NCBI GenBank assembly: GCA_905215805.1
Contig: CAJMRL010000024.1
Location: 1-47,463 of the forward strand
DNA length: 47,463 bases
DNA from: an uncultured bacterium
GTDB lineage: Bacteria; Bacillota; Clostridia; UBA1381
Reading direction: 5' to 3'
The position numbers and the translations under genes are program-made. This document shows positions 31,337 through 40,639 of this stretch, one piece after another; within the stretch, counting starts at the first letter, position 1, and each line of letters begins with the position of its first letter. Below the pieces are notes generated by a model. It ran no database searches. It saw only the letters and a program-made list of their open reading frames with translations, and was not told the DNA's origin.

Positions 31337-32599
31337 TCACAGCTCCAATAAAGCTCTCCTGTATTTTTCTATAGATACATCCCTTGTGAGATTCTTTAGC
31401 ATATACTCATATCCGCGCCTGCCCATATCGCTTGCCTTATCATTTCCGGCGTTGTCCAGAAACCACCTTATATTTTTTTCGATACTCTCATAATCGCCCG
31501 GCTCGCAGCATAATCCTCCGTCCGTTTCCTCGATTATCTCCCGTATCTCTGTTCCCTTTTCAAGCACCGCTATGACAGGCTTTGCCGCGGCGGCTATCCC
31601 ATAATACTTCGACGGACACGACACACCCTTTATCCCCTTGGCATTCACGCACCAGTGAACATCGGCGGAGTTAAGACTGTAAATAAGCCTTTCCTTTTCC
31701 TGATACGGAATAAAGACTACGTTATCCATACCATTTTTATTTGCATAGCTCATCAGCTCTTCAAGCATGCTTCCCGCTCCTACAAACGCAAAGACCGCCT
31801 CTCGTCCGTCAGCCGCTTTTGTGCCGGGCTTGAATTTCTCTATGACCCTCATAATTCCCGGAAGGTCGTAATAAAGCCCGATATTTCCGGAATACATAAT
31901 AACAAATTTACCCGCAAGACCATATTTTTCCTTGAATTTATGCACTTCCTCATTATCAGTAGAAAGCGAATAAATACTTTTATCGTCAGCCCAGTTGTTT
32001 ATGACCGTATATTTAGGTATTTTTTTAAATCTGTTCTTTAATGTATCCGCAAGATCCCTTCCCACGGTTATCACAAGATCGCTTTGGCGGCAGCTGAATT
32101 TGTCAAGCGCCATCATAAAATTCAATACAAGCTTATTTGCGCTGTAATTCACTGCTATCGTCTGCTCGGGATTAAAATCCTGAATATTGTATATATACTT
32201 GGCTTTCTTTGCAAGCTTGCCGAAAACTCCGAGAAGTCCGCCCAATATTGGCGGCTGTGATATTGCAAATACATACTCCTGCTTTCCGGCTTTGAATGAA
32301 GCCCCTATCGCGCCGAAAAAATATGCTATAATATTTTTCACTCTGCTTATTTTATCAGCCTTGCTGAATTGAGGGACTCTTACTCTTATCACCCTTACGC
32401 CGTTTATATTTTCATAATAATATTTTTTCGTTCTATACCTGTTCTCAACCGTGCCCAAATAGCTCGGCACCGCGCATATGACCGTAATATCAAAATCCGC
32501 GAGCAGCCCCTCCGCCAGCTCCCTTAAGAGCTGTCCGGTCGAAGCCTTATCGGGCACGTAATAATGCGCATATATGAGAAGCCTTTTTCTTTCGGACAT
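31337..32599 (-). CDS. Glycosyltransferase, GT4-type (WbuB-like), 420 aa
   Basis: It has the GT4 pattern LLIYAHYYVPDKASTGQLLRELAEGL, then KYIYNIQDFNPEQTIAV, a common sequence of the WbuB subgroup that often transfers FucNAc or other N-acetyl sugars. The donor region is VIMYSGNIGLYYDLPGIMRVIEKF to SADVHWCVNAKGIKGVSCPSKYYGIAAAAKPVIAVLEKGTEI. AGGAGAG lies before the ATG at 32599, so I do not use an in-frame ATG 33 bases upstream. It follows the mannose pyrophosphorylase gene with a 39-base gap. Confidence 0.9.
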   Translation of the reverse strand: MSERKRLLIYAHYYVPDKASTGQLLRELAEGLLADFDITVICAVPSYLGTVENRYRTKKYYYENINGVRVIRVRVPQFSKADKISRVKNIIAYFFGAIGASFKAGKQEYVFAISQPPILGGLLGVFGKLAKKAKYIYNIQDFNPEQTIAVNYSANKLVLNFMMALDKFSCRQSDLVITVGRDLADTLKNRFKKIPKYTVINNWADDKSIYSLSTDNEEVHKFKEKYGLAGKFVIMYSGNIGLYYDLPGIMRVIEKFKPGTKAADGREAVFAFVGAGSMLEELMSYANKNGMDNVVFIPYQEKERLIYSLNSADVHWCVNAKGIKGVSCPSKYYGIAAAAKPVIAVLEKGTEIREIIEETDGGLCCEPGDYESIEKNIRWFLDNAGNDKASDMGRRGYEYMLKNLTRDVSIEKYRRALLEL

Positions 32600-32638
32600 T
32601 TTTACTCTCCTATCCAATATATTAAGGCTCATGAAATG

Positions 32639-33949
32639 TTAAAGCTCATGCTTCTTTTTATCCTTAACGCTTATGTCCTTTCCAAGCTGAACCTCTATAA
32701 CCTCAAGCCTTGTATCCGCTATAACCGTATGGCGGCAGCCGGCAGGCATGGTTATAACATCCCCCGCCGAAACGGCTCTCTCCGTGCCGTCAATTATCGT
32801 CCGTCCGCTGCCCGAAACTACATTCCATATCTCGTCACGGTGCTCATGGCTGTGGTAATGCAGCCTATGTTCCGGAAGCAGGATTATTCTTATTACCATG
32901 CTCTCCGGCTGAACGTCAAGAACCGTAAAGCTTCCCCATGATTTCTCGGCAAATCTGGCTTCATCCTCTATCTTATCCACATACGGCTTCATATAGCTGC
33001 TTTGCTTTTTGTCCGCAACCAGTATTCCGTCGCTGCTTGCGGCTATTATCATATCCTTACAGCCCATACACAGAAGCGGGATATTGAGCTCATTTATAAT
33101 ATTTGTATTTTCACATGTATCGTCCATCTGAGCCTTGCCTATAATATTCTCGCTCATTTCCTCCGAAAATGTATTCCATGAGCCTATATCCTTCCATTCC
33201 CCGGCATAACGCAGACAGCCTATACTCTCCTCTTTTTCCGAAACAGCATAATCAAAGGATATTTTTTCGAGCCTTTCATATGAATTATATATATCCTCAT
33301 AGCTCTCAAAATCTATATACTGCCGCGCCTTTTCAAGAATATATCCGAGCCTGAATGCAAAAACTCCGCAGTTCCACAAAGCTCCCTGCTTTATATATCC
33401 CTCCGCAGTCTTTTCATCCGGCTTTTCCTTAAATTCCTTTACCGCCGACAGCTCGTCCATACTTTCCGGAATTATATATCCGTACTTCGCGCTTGGATAT
33501 GTAGGTTCGACTCCCATAAGATTAAGCTTAAAGCGTCCTTCCCGGGCTGCTTCGGCAAGCCGGACTATTCTCTTGAAATAGCTCAAGTCAACATACGGAT
33601 CTACAGGACAGACTACAACAGCCTCGTCATCATTTATCCCTTTTTCACTCTTCAAATACGCCGCCGCAAGCGCTATCGCCGGAAAGGTATCCCGTCTTGC
33701 AGGCTCAACGCATACGGAGACCTTGTCCCCAAGCTGATTATGTATAGCGCTGAGCTGTTTTTTCCCTGTCGCTATAGTTATATCCGCATCGGGGTCGGCG
33801 GCTTTTATCTGGCGGTATACCCTCTGCACCATCGACTCATATCCGCCGTTCTCATTTTTAAACATTTTTATAAACTGCTTTGAGCGCACATCATTTGACA
33901 GAGGCCATAATCTTTTTCCGCTTCCGCCCGACAATAAAACTATGTTCAT
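32639..33949 (-). CDS. manC: Mannose-1-phosphate guanylyltransferase with cupin domain, 436 aa
   Basis: This makes GDP-mannose from mannose-1-phosphate and GTP. The N-terminal nucleotidyltransferase has the signature LLSGGSGKRLWPLSND (residues 5-20), the VVCPVDPYVD segment and the KEFKEKPD motif. The C-terminal cupin (about 330-430, LPEHRLHYHSHEHRDEIWNVVSGSGRTIIDG) is the type II mannose-6-phosphate isomerase part, so the protein may be bifunctional. It starts two bases after the GDP-fucose synthase stop. GDP-mannose feeds the two enzymes upstream in the operon. Confidence 0.92.
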   Translation of the reverse strand: MNIVLLSGGSGKRLWPLSNDVRSKQFIKMFKNENGGYESMVQRVYRQIKAADPDADITIATGKKQLSAIHNQLGDKVSVCVEPARRDTFPAIALAAAYLKSEKGINDDEAVVVCPVDPYVDLSYFKRIVRLAEAAREGRFKLNLMGVEPTYPSAKYGYIIPESMDELSAVKEFKEKPDEKTAEGYIKQGALWNCGVFAFRLGYILEKARQYIDFESYEDIYNSYERLEKISFDYAVSEKEESIGCLRYAGEWKDIGSWNTFSEEMSENIIGKAQMDDTCENTNIINELNIPLLCMGCKDMIIAASSDGILVADKKQSSYMKPYVDKIEDEARFAEKSWGSFTVLDVQPESMVIRIILLPEHRLHYHSHEHRDEIWNVVSGSGRTIIDGTERAVSAGDVITMPAGCRHTVIADTRLEVIEVQLGKDISVKDKKKHEL

Positions 33950-33951
33950 TA

Positions 33952-34893
33952 CTATCTCTCCGCCCTCATTGGATTGTTCAAAAAGTCCTCATATGTAAGT
34001 CGTATCCCGTCCTCAAGCTCCGTTTTGTAATGCCATCCCAGCTCATTAAGCTTTGATACGTCCAAAAGCTTCCTCGGCGTTCCGTCCGGTCTTGACGGAT
34101 CCCATTTTATTTCTCCTTCATAACCGATTATCCGCGCCACAAGCTCAGTAAGCTCTCTTATTGTAAGCTCTTTTCCCGTACCTATATTTACCGTTTCATT
34201 GCCGCTGTAATTATTCATAAGATAAACGCATGCGTCAGCCAAATCGTCAACATAGAGAAATTCTCTCAAAGGACTTCCCGTTCCCCAGCAGTATACCTCC
34301 TTTAAGCCCTTCTCCTTAGCTTCATGAAAGCGCCTTATAAGCGCCGGAAGAACATGGCTGTGCTCCGGATGATAATTGTCATTTGGCCCGTAAAGATTGG
34401 TCGGCATAACGCTTATATAATCAGTTTTATACTGCCTGTTCAGATACTCGCAGTATTTAAGCCCCGATATCTTAGCGAGAGCATATGCCTCGTTCGTTTT
34501 TTCAAGCTCGCCCGTAAGCAGACAATCCTCCTTCATCGGCTGGGGAGCCATCCTCGGATATATGCAGGAGCTGCCCAGAAACATCAGCTTTTTACAGCCG
34601 TTTTTCCATGCGGAATGTATAACATTCATTTCCAAAACCATATTTTCATACATAAAATCCGCCAAATGCGCGCTGTTTGCCGCTATTCCGCCTACCTTCG
34701 CCGCCGCAAGAAAAACATATTCGGGCCTTTCACATGAAAAAAAATCCTCTACCTCATTTTGACGTATAAGGTCAAGTTCGCTGTGGCTTCTTGTTATTGT
34801 ATTTTCATAGCCCTGCGCCCTCAGACTTCTGACGATCGCGCTTCCGACCATACCCTTATGACCGGCAACATATATTTTTGCGTCCTTTTCCAT
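33952..34893 (-). CDS. fcl: GDP-L-fucose synthase, 313 aa
   Basis: A short-chain dehydrogenase/reductase epimerase-reductase that turns GDP-4-keto-6-deoxymannose into GDP-L-fucose using NADPH. It has the nucleotide loop YVAGHKGMVGSA (about 7-18), FLGSSCIYPRMAPQPMKEDCLL with the catalytic Ser/Cys region, and the YALAKISG (YxxxK) motif. The first 13 residues encoded by a longer frame do not belong to the family, so I start at the ATG at 34893, behind a weak GGAAGTGG. It is placed directly after Gmd. Confidence 0.95.
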   Translation of the reverse strand: MEKDAKIYVAGHKGMVGSAIVRSLRAQGYENTITRSHSELDLIRQNEVEDFFSCERPEYVFLAAAKVGGIAANSAHLADFMYENMVLEMNVIHSAWKNGCKKLMFLGSSCIYPRMAPQPMKEDCLLTGELEKTNEAYALAKISGLKYCEYLNRQYKTDYISVMPTNLYGPNDNYHPEHSHVLPALIRRFHEAKEKGLKEVYCWGTGSPLREFLYVDDLADACVYLMNNYSGNETVNIGTGKELTIRELTELVARIIGYEGEIKWDPSRPDGTPRKLLDVSKLNELGWHYKTELEDGIRLTYEDFLNNPMRAER

Positions 34894-34924
34894 TAAAACC
34901 ACTTCCGTTCCATACCCTAAAGCA

Positions 34925-35983
34925 TTATTCAAATGCGCGGTTGACCGCGCCCTTATTTTTCACGTATTCCATATCATGCTCTACCATGATTTTTACAAGC
35001 TCTTTAAAGCCCGTCCTTCTCGGATTCCATCCAAGGGCTCTTTTGGCCTTTGAAGGATCTCCCAAAAGATAATCGACGTCTGACGGGCGAAAAAACCTCG
35101 GGTCAACGTCTATAACGACTCTTCCCGTCGCCGTATCTATTCCCTTTTCGTCAATGCCCTTGCCTGTCCATTCTATATCCATTCCCGCATATTTAAATGC
35201 AAGCTGAGCAAATTCCCTGACCGTCCGCTTCTCTCCTGTGGCTATCACAAAATCATCCGGCTTTTCATGCTGAAGCATAAGATACATGCACTCAACATAA
35301 TCCTTTGCATAACCCCAGTCGCGGACCGAATCCATATTTCCCAATGAGAGCTTATCCTGTATACCCTGCGCTATCCTTGCCGCCGCAAGAGTGATCTTTC
35401 GGGTCACAAAGGTCTCTCCCCTTCTTTCGGATTCATGATTGAACAATATCCCGTTTGAAGCGAAAATACCATAAGCCTCTCTGTAATTTCTTATTATCCA
35501 GTAACCGTAAAGCTTAGCCGCCGCATATGGAGAAAACGGTCTCATCGGAGACTCTTCATTGAGCGCCGAATCATGGTCAATGACATGTCCGAAAAGCTCA
35601 GAGGTCGAAGCCTGATATATCTTCGTCTTTTTCTCAATCCCCAATATCCTCACCGCTTCAAGTATTCTCAATACTCCTACCCCGTCGTTGTCAGCGGTAT
35701 ATTCCGGCTCGTCAAACGACACCGCAACATGCGACTGCGCGGCGAGATTATATATTTCATCCGGCTCTATATTCTTTATCATTCTTATAATACTTGTAGA
35801 ATCGGTCATATCCCCATGCAGAAGCTTTAATTTTCCCGGCGTCACCAAATGCTCTATTCTCTCAAGAGTATTCGTGCTTCCGCGCCTGTAAAGACCGTAT
35901 ACCTCATATCCCTTACCGAGCAGCAGCTCTGCCAAATATGAGCCGTCCTGCCCCGTTATTCCTGTAATCAACGCTTTTTTCAT
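34925..35983 (-). CDS. gmd: GDP-mannose 4,6-dehydratase, 352 aa
   Basis: This converts GDP-mannose to GDP-4-keto-6-deoxymannose. Motifs are ALITGITGQDGSYLAELLLGKGYEVYGLYRR (NAD(P) loop), STSELFGHV, the catalytic YAAAKLYGYW and the family marker LGNMDSVRDWGYAKDYVECMYLML. Its length is typical. With the next two genes it forms the complete GDP-L-fucose supply line. Confidence 0.96.
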   Translation of the reverse strand: MKKALITGITGQDGSYLAELLLGKGYEVYGLYRRGSTNTLERIEHLVTPGKLKLLHGDMTDSTSIIRMIKNIEPDEIYNLAAQSHVAVSFDEPEYTADNDGVGVLRILEAVRILGIEKKTKIYQASTSELFGHVIDHDSALNEESPMRPFSPYAAAKLYGYWIIRNYREAYGIFASNGILFNHESERRGETFVTRKITLAAARIAQGIQDKLSLGNMDSVRDWGYAKDYVECMYLMLQHEKPDDFVIATGEKRTVREFAQLAFKYAGMDIEWTGKGIDEKGIDTATGRVVIDVDPRFFRPSDVDYLLGDPSKAKRALGWNPRRTGFKELVKIMVEHDMEYVKNKGAVNRAFE

Positions 35984-36010
35984 ATATAAACCTTTCTGTA
36001 TATCGTAAAT

Positions 36011-37255
36011 TTATTTAAAAACTCTGAGTCTGTCTTGAAGCCGCTTTTTCTGGGCGATCGACTTTTTTATCGCCGCCGCCTGCGAAATGCTCCTTTCTCC
36101 GGTCATAAGCCTTTTTATAAACCTCAGCGGACTGTATATCCACGCTATCGGACGAAGCAGCGGAAAACGCCTTGCCGCCTTCCATTCACGCATACCTTCC
36201 TTTTGAAGGCTTTTTATAACGCGCACCGGCAATATCCCACTCGTACTGTCCATTGTTTTTCCGAGCACCGCTCCGGCAAGGACATTGCTCCTGCTCTTGC
36301 TTCCGAAATTTCCGTAATCCAATACAAATCTCATAAGCTCCGCACACATTTTCTCATCCGCTCCGGCACACCAGCTTATATCCCGCGCCATACCCAGATA
36401 AAGCCGGCAAAGCTGTGTCACCGTGACGGCAATAGTTACAAGTCCTGCTTTTTCAAGCGCCGGATAAAATTCGCTCTCCCATACCTCATCATCAAGCTCA
36501 CGGTCCACAAACGCGCCCCAGTCGCATATCTGCCTTAGTCCCAAGCCCTCGTCAATATGCTTTACTATATGTAAGAGCAGCACAAGTCCGTTTTGCAGTC
36601 TCGGCAACATATAAAAGCTGTAGCCGTTTATTTCGGTTTTGACCGCCCTTTTGCACGCTCCTCTAAATATCGCTCTTACCGTATCCCCCGCCGCGCCATG
36701 CGCTATCCCGGCAGGCTCGCTGTGCAGCTCATACATCATATCATCCTTTTTGAGAGTAATATGATAATCCGTATTATCCAGCGGATAAGCAAGAGTATAT
36801 CCGTTTTCAAGCAGCAGCTCATACGCCGTGTCAAAATCCTCTCTCTCAACCAGAAAATCAATGTCTCCCATATTGCGGTTGAGAGGCTCCGGATAATTGT
36901 ACGCCGCCGCAGCTCCCTTCAGCACGGCAAGAGCGATACCGTTTTTTTCAAAAAGCTCCGTAAGCTTCTCCTGCGCGTATAAAATATTTTCTCCGTAATA
37001 CATCACTCCCGAAGCATAGTCCACCCATTCTTCAAATACCTCCGGAGCTATCATATCCTCGATCTCTGCCGCCTTATCTATGACGACCGCCGCCACCGCC
37101 TGAGCCGTACATTCCTTATATATATCATTCCAGCCGGCATTTTTATAAAAATCCCTGTCAATATCCTTTTTTGCAAACGTATCCCTTATAAGACGAAGCA
37201 CCGCAAGCTCCGTACCGCTGCATTTTGCCGCCCTGTACAGCTCTGCTTCATTCAT
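36011..37255 (-). CDS. Nucleotidyltransferase-fold protein (NTP_transf_5 type), 414 aa
   Basis: The central motif LAVLKGAAAAYNYPEPLNRNMGDIDFLVEREDFDTAYELLLENGYT (about 115-160), with Gly-Asp-Ile-Asp as the metal-binding pair, and the later MYELHSEP match the PF14907 nucleotidyltransferase family. Members are frequent in capsule and exopolysaccharide clusters, but their substrate is unknown. C-terminal basic helices (LRFIKRLMTGERS to RLQDRLRVFK) might touch the membrane. It is the second gene of the operon, between the initiating transferase and Gmd. Confidence 0.8.
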   Translation of the reverse strand: MNEAELYRAAKCSGTELAVLRLIRDTFAKKDIDRDFYKNAGWNDIYKECTAQAVAAVVIDKAAEIEDMIAPEVFEEWVDYASGVMYYGENILYAQEKLTELFEKNGIALAVLKGAAAAYNYPEPLNRNMGDIDFLVEREDFDTAYELLLENGYTLAYPLDNTDYHITLKKDDMMYELHSEPAGIAHGAAGDTVRAIFRGACKRAVKTEINGYSFYMLPRLQNGLVLLLHIVKHIDEGLGLRQICDWGAFVDRELDDEVWESEFYPALEKAGLVTIAVTVTQLCRLYLGMARDISWCAGADEKMCAELMRFVLDYGNFGSKSRSNVLAGAVLGKTMDSTSGILPVRVIKSLQKEGMREWKAARRFPLLRPIAWIYSPLRFIKRLMTGERSISQAAAIKKSIAQKKRLQDRLRVFK

Positions 37256-37297
37256 ACCAATGCTCCCTTCCGATTTATCTTGCCCCGCAAATTCACC

Positions 37298-37978
37298 TCA
37301 GCACGCTCCTCTGCGCATAAGTACAGCCGGAACTGTCATCAATAAAATCTTTATATCCGTAAACACGCCTCTTTCACGTATGTATTTCATATCCATATCC
37401 ATCCATTCGTCAAACGAGGTATTACTGCGTCCGCAGGACTGCCAATAACATGTGATCCCCGGCTTAACAAGCAGTCTTTGGCGCTGATAGGCGTTATACT
37501 TCTCAACCTCACGCTCCAAAGGCGGTCTCGGACCGACAATACTCATATCTCCCTTAATACAGTTTATAAGCTGAGGAAGCTCGTCTATGCTTAGTCTGCG
37601 TATGATCCTTCCGACTTTTGTGGTACGGGGATCGTTCTCTATTTTGAAAGCAGGTCCGTCTGCCTCGTTCAAATGCGCCACCTCTTCAAATCTCTCCTCA
37701 GCGTCAACGCACATTGAACGGAATTTATACATTTTAAATATTTTTCCGTTTCTGCCTACCCGTTCCTGCAAAAAAAATGCCTTTCCGCCGTCTTCAAGGC
37801 GTATAGCGGCTGAAATTATCAAAAAAAACGGAAGCAAAATAATTAATCCTACAGACGAAAACACTATATCCCCGATACGTTTTATAAACTCATATGCTCT
37901 TTTATTCTCGGCAGAAGCTATAAGCCTTACATCTGCTTCATCTGTATTTATATTATCAATATATTCTTTTTCTATCAT
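37298..37978 (-). CDS. Initiating undecaprenyl-phosphate sugar transferase, 226 aa
   Basis: The short form of the WcaJ/PglC-type polyprenyl-phosphate sugar transferase. One membrane helix (about 33-57, IGDIVFSSVGLIILLPFFLIISAAI) is followed by the catalytic domain with FFLQERVGRNGKIFKMYKFRSM, LSIDELPQLINCIKGDMSIVGPRPPLEREVE and KPGITCYWQSCGRS. It starts repeat-unit synthesis by placing a sugar-1-phosphate on the lipid carrier. It is the first gene behind the operon promoter. Confidence 0.95.
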   Translation of the reverse strand: MIEKEYIDNINTDEADVRLIASAENKRAYEFIKRIGDIVFSSVGLIILLPFFLIISAAIRLEDGGKAFFLQERVGRNGKIFKMYKFRSMCVDAEERFEEVAHLNEADGPAFKIENDPRTTKVGRIIRRLSIDELPQLINCIKGDMSIVGPRPPLEREVEKYNAYQRQRLLVKPGITCYWQSCGRSNTSFDEWMDMDMKYIRERGVFTDIKILLMTVPAVLMRRGAC

Positions 37979-38021
37979 TTAACTCAACTTTATCTTTCTC
38001 ATAAATTTACACTATAGCGGT

Positions 38022-38050
38022 ATTATAGCATAAAATGAATATTCTTTCAA
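38022..38050 (-). promoter_or_regulatory. Promoter of the surface-polysaccharide operon
   Basis: On the minus strand: TTGAAA (38045-38050), 17-nt spacer, TATAAT (38022-38027), about 44 bases before the first start codon. Confidence 0.7.
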
Positions 38051-38203
38051 GATTTTTTGATATATTTTTTGTTAGAAAAGCATATATTTTTAACCTTATT
38101 CAATTTTATATAAGCATTTTAGATATAAAAACTGTAACATTTTCCAAAATCACGCATTTTTATTTGCTTTATATATTTTCTTTAACAAAAACCTCCGTAA
38201 TTA

Positions 38204-38232
38204 TTGATTTTTTATATAAATTGTGGTAAAAT
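38204..38232 (+). promoter_or_regulatory. Promoter of the lipoprotein gene
   Basis: TTGATT (38204-38209), 17-nt spacer, TAAAAT (38227-38232). The region 38051-38203 is very AT-rich with nothing else I can support. Confidence 0.5.
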
Positions 38233-38262
38233 AATATAAAAAATTGATTCAGGAGTTTTATA

Positions 38263-38877
38263 ATGAAAAAGAAAATATTTATATCAGCGTCTGTTTTATG
38301 CGCGGCAATATGTCTTTGCTCGTGCGGTACGGACAAGACAAATGACACTCAGGTAAGCGGCTCTAACGTCCCGCAGGCGGTATCGACCGCGGCGGCAGAT
38401 ACCGGACAAGACGGCTCTGTTTCGTATCAATCGGAAACTGCTCCCGCGCGCACCCTTGCTCCGGCAGCAACTCCCGCCCCTGACGCTTTGGAAAAAGCCC
38501 AGGCAAAGATAGATTCAGAGGGTGAGGAAAATGCGAATGTTTCCATAACCTCATCGGACGGCGAAACACATAATGTCAGCCTTAAATTTTCACTGATAAA
38601 CAATACCGGAGAGGAATTTCACCAGCTTCTGCTTGTTCCTGCAACGCAGGATATAAAGACCGGTGCAAATATTCTGCCCGAAAATTTTGTGTTCAGCACG
38701 GGACAGTCAATAGAGCTTAATCCGGGCGAAAACGCTGTGCTTGACACAAGCATATTCAATATAGCCGCCATAACCGAGGACGGCAAGGGTTACATATTCC
38801 AAAATATCGACCTCGCCGCAAACAGTATTGTTGAGTTATCGGTAGAAAACGGCGTTCCGAAAGCTGCGATGCAGTAA
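38263..38877 (+). CDS. Putative lipoprotein of unknown function, 204 aa
   Basis: An N-terminal Lys-rich stretch and hydrophobic run end at the lipobox-like ICLCSCG (Cys about 22), so the mature protein should be lipid-anchored outside the membrane. A low-complexity Ser/Thr/Ala/Pro spacer (about 25-75, ending PAATPAPDALEKAQAKI) leads to a small beta-rich domain (about 90-200: VSLKFSLINNTGEEFHQLLLVPATQ, SIELNPGENAVLDTSIFNIAAI) of Ig-like look. I do not know the family. The next gene follows after 55 bases on the same strand. Confidence 0.75.
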   Translation: MKKKIFISASVLCAAICLCSCGTDKTNDTQVSGSNVPQAVSTAAADTGQDGSVSYQSETAPARTLAPAATPAPDALEKAQAKIDSEGEENANVSITSSDGETHNVSLKFSLINNTGEEFHQLLLVPATQDIKTGANILPENFVFSTGQSIELNPGENAVLDTSIFNIAAITEDGKGYIFQNIDLAANSIVELSVENGVPKAAMQ

Positions 38878-38932
38878 TATTGATTTGGAATAATATTTGA
38901 TTTAGAGTAACTTTATTGAAAGGAAGATATAT

Positions 38933-40579
38933 ATGAAGAACGACAAAAGGAATTTATTAAAAAAGCTGCTCATAGCCGGTACGGCTGTAGCGGCGGCGGC
39001 AACCGCGGCGGCGGTTGTGAAAAAGGTCCGCAAGGACAATCTCCTTGCAGGAAAGGACAGTAAAAAGCTTCCGAGAAAAAAGAATATTTATATAGACGGC
39101 CGCGGCATTTCATCGCTCGCCGCAGCGGTCTTCCTTATAACCGACGGAATGTATGAGCCGTCATCGATACATATTTACGGACTGCCCGACACCTCGCAAA
39201 GAGTTGTTGAATACGGAAACGCACAGCGTTCATTCCGCCGCCTTATGGGGCTTATGGACGCTGAGACGCAGGACGGTCTTTTTGTGGCGGATATGCTCGA
39301 AAATATGCGTTTTTCCGCTGTTCCGGAAATAAAGGAATCCGACCGTAACGGTAATATCTCGCCTATGAGCCTAAAGCCGTCAAAGCAGATAATACGTGCG
39401 GTTTCAAAGTGCATTGCCCGTATTTCACGCATGTCCGAGGATGAGCGCAATAATACAAGCATAATGGACTGCTTTGCAGATGTGGCATTTTTTGAAACAG
39501 ATCTATATTTGTTTATAGAAACAGTATTTTCCATAAAGCCCGAATACAAGGTATCGGAGCTTATAAAGCGCATAGAGCTTCTCACCCAGTCCAAGCCGCA
39601 GGCTATGGGTGCGCTTTCATATGAGCTTTCGGTTGCGGGTATCATAGGCGAGTATCTGACGCGTCAGGGCGTAAGCATTATGCCAAACGCTCTTATCAAC
39701 AGCGCCGACATAAGCGAAAACGGACGTATTGCCGCTCTTAATATAGATAACGATGGAACAAAAATGACGATCTATCTCAACAAGGAGGATATGCTTATCG
39801 TCACTGCCGGAGATATTTATGACGGAGCGTCATGCGGCGATTTCTCAAATGCCGCTCCAGCTTCGGAAAATTTGCCCTTATCCGAGCTTTGGCTGTCACT
39901 TTCGGAAAACGGCTCTCAATTCGGACTTCCTTTGGAGCTTTATGAAAAGGAAAGCCCTGTTATGGAATTTTCTATAAAGGATGATGATGGATACCTGCTT
40001 GATAAAATATGCTCGTTTGCCGATGCGGACCCGAAAAACGGAGTATCTGTCGTATTCGGAGAAACGCCATGGAAAATGATGCTCACCTCCGCGCCCTACA
40101 GCAAAAACGAGGAATATGAGGTTGAAATCGAATTTGACGATGAAATTGATATACCGTTCCCGATGGACGATGAAATTGAACAGCCGTACATAAATGTACG
40201 TTGCATAAGGACCGATATAGAAGGAGATTTTATAGATAAAACAGCGCGCACCTGCACCGGAGTGGAGCTTTTGTATGAGCTTTGCATGCAGATGGGACTT
40301 ACAGATGAATGGGATGAGATATTGGAGCATATCGATACAGTTTTGATACGTTACTATCCGTATATGAACGCATCGATGCGTACAAATTCCTCACATACTC
40401 TTCCGTCAATTCGTCCATGTGCAAACTGTATCCTTACCGGAGCATTCGTTAATACGGAAGATGTTCCGGCAGCATCGCTTGAACAGGAGATCTACAGCGC
40501 CCAGTGCGCCGCTAATATATTGACAGGAAAGAAAAACCGTAAGGTAAAGCAGAAGAAGATAAATCTTAACCATATATGA
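38933..40579 (+). CDS. Membrane-anchored flavoprotein resembling oleate hydratase (MCRA-like), 548 aa
   Basis: An N-terminal Lys-rich stretch and hydrophobic helix (about 12-30, LIAGTAVAAAATAAAVV) probably anchor it. The FAD-binding loop is IYIDGRGISSLAAAVFLITDG (about 51-71), which matches the start of oleate hydratases and other MCRA proteins. Later segments also follow that family's order: DVAFFETDLYLFIETVFSIKPEYKVSELIKRIELL (compare the family's Trp-His-rich equivalent) and the C-terminal TGAFVNTEDVPAASLEQEIYSAQCAANILTG. Sequence similarity looks low overall, with the usual Trp- and Arg-rich stretches replaced, so activity on unsaturated fatty acids is uncertain. GAAAGGAAG precedes the ATG. 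Its neighbours (hydrolase, acyl-ligase, ACP) fit a lipid or acyl-metabolism theme. Confidence 0.55.
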   Translation: MKNDKRNLLKKLLIAGTAVAAAATAAAVVKKVRKDNLLAGKDSKKLPRKKNIYIDGRGISSLAAAVFLITDGMYEPSSIHIYGLPDTSQRVVEYGNAQRSFRRLMGLMDAETQDGLFVADMLENMRFSAVPEIKESDRNGNISPMSLKPSKQIIRAVSKCIARISRMSEDERNNTSIMDCFADVAFFETDLYLFIETVFSIKPEYKVSELIKRIELLTQSKPQAMGALSYELSVAGIIGEYLTRQGVSIMPNALINSADISENGRIAALNIDNDGTKMTIYLNKEDMLIVTAGDIYDGASCGDFSNAAPASENLPLSELWLSLSENGSQFGLPLELYEKESPVMEFSIKDDDGYLLDKICSFADADPKNGVSVVFGETPWKMMLTSAPYSKNEEYEVEIEFDDEIDIPFPMDDEIEQPYINVRCIRTDIEGDFIDKTARTCTGVELLYELCMQMGLTDEWDEILEHIDTVLIRYYPYMNASMRTNSSHTLPSIRPCANCILTGAFVNTEDVPAASLEQEIYSAQCAANILTGKKNRKVKQKKINLNHI

Positions 40580-40603
40580 TAAATATAGGGATATGATAAA
40601 TAT

Positions 40604-40634
40604 CGGGGCTGCCGTTTTTAATTCGGCAGCCCCG
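40604..40634. terminator. Bidirectional terminator between converging genes
   Basis: CGGGGCTGCCG (40604-40614) and CGGCAGCCCCG (40624-40634) form a perfect 11-bp stem. T-rich sequence follows on the + side. Just before it, a 17-nt direct repeat (about 40574-40590 and 40591-40607) is also present. Confidence 0.85.
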
Positions 40635-40639
40635 TTAAA

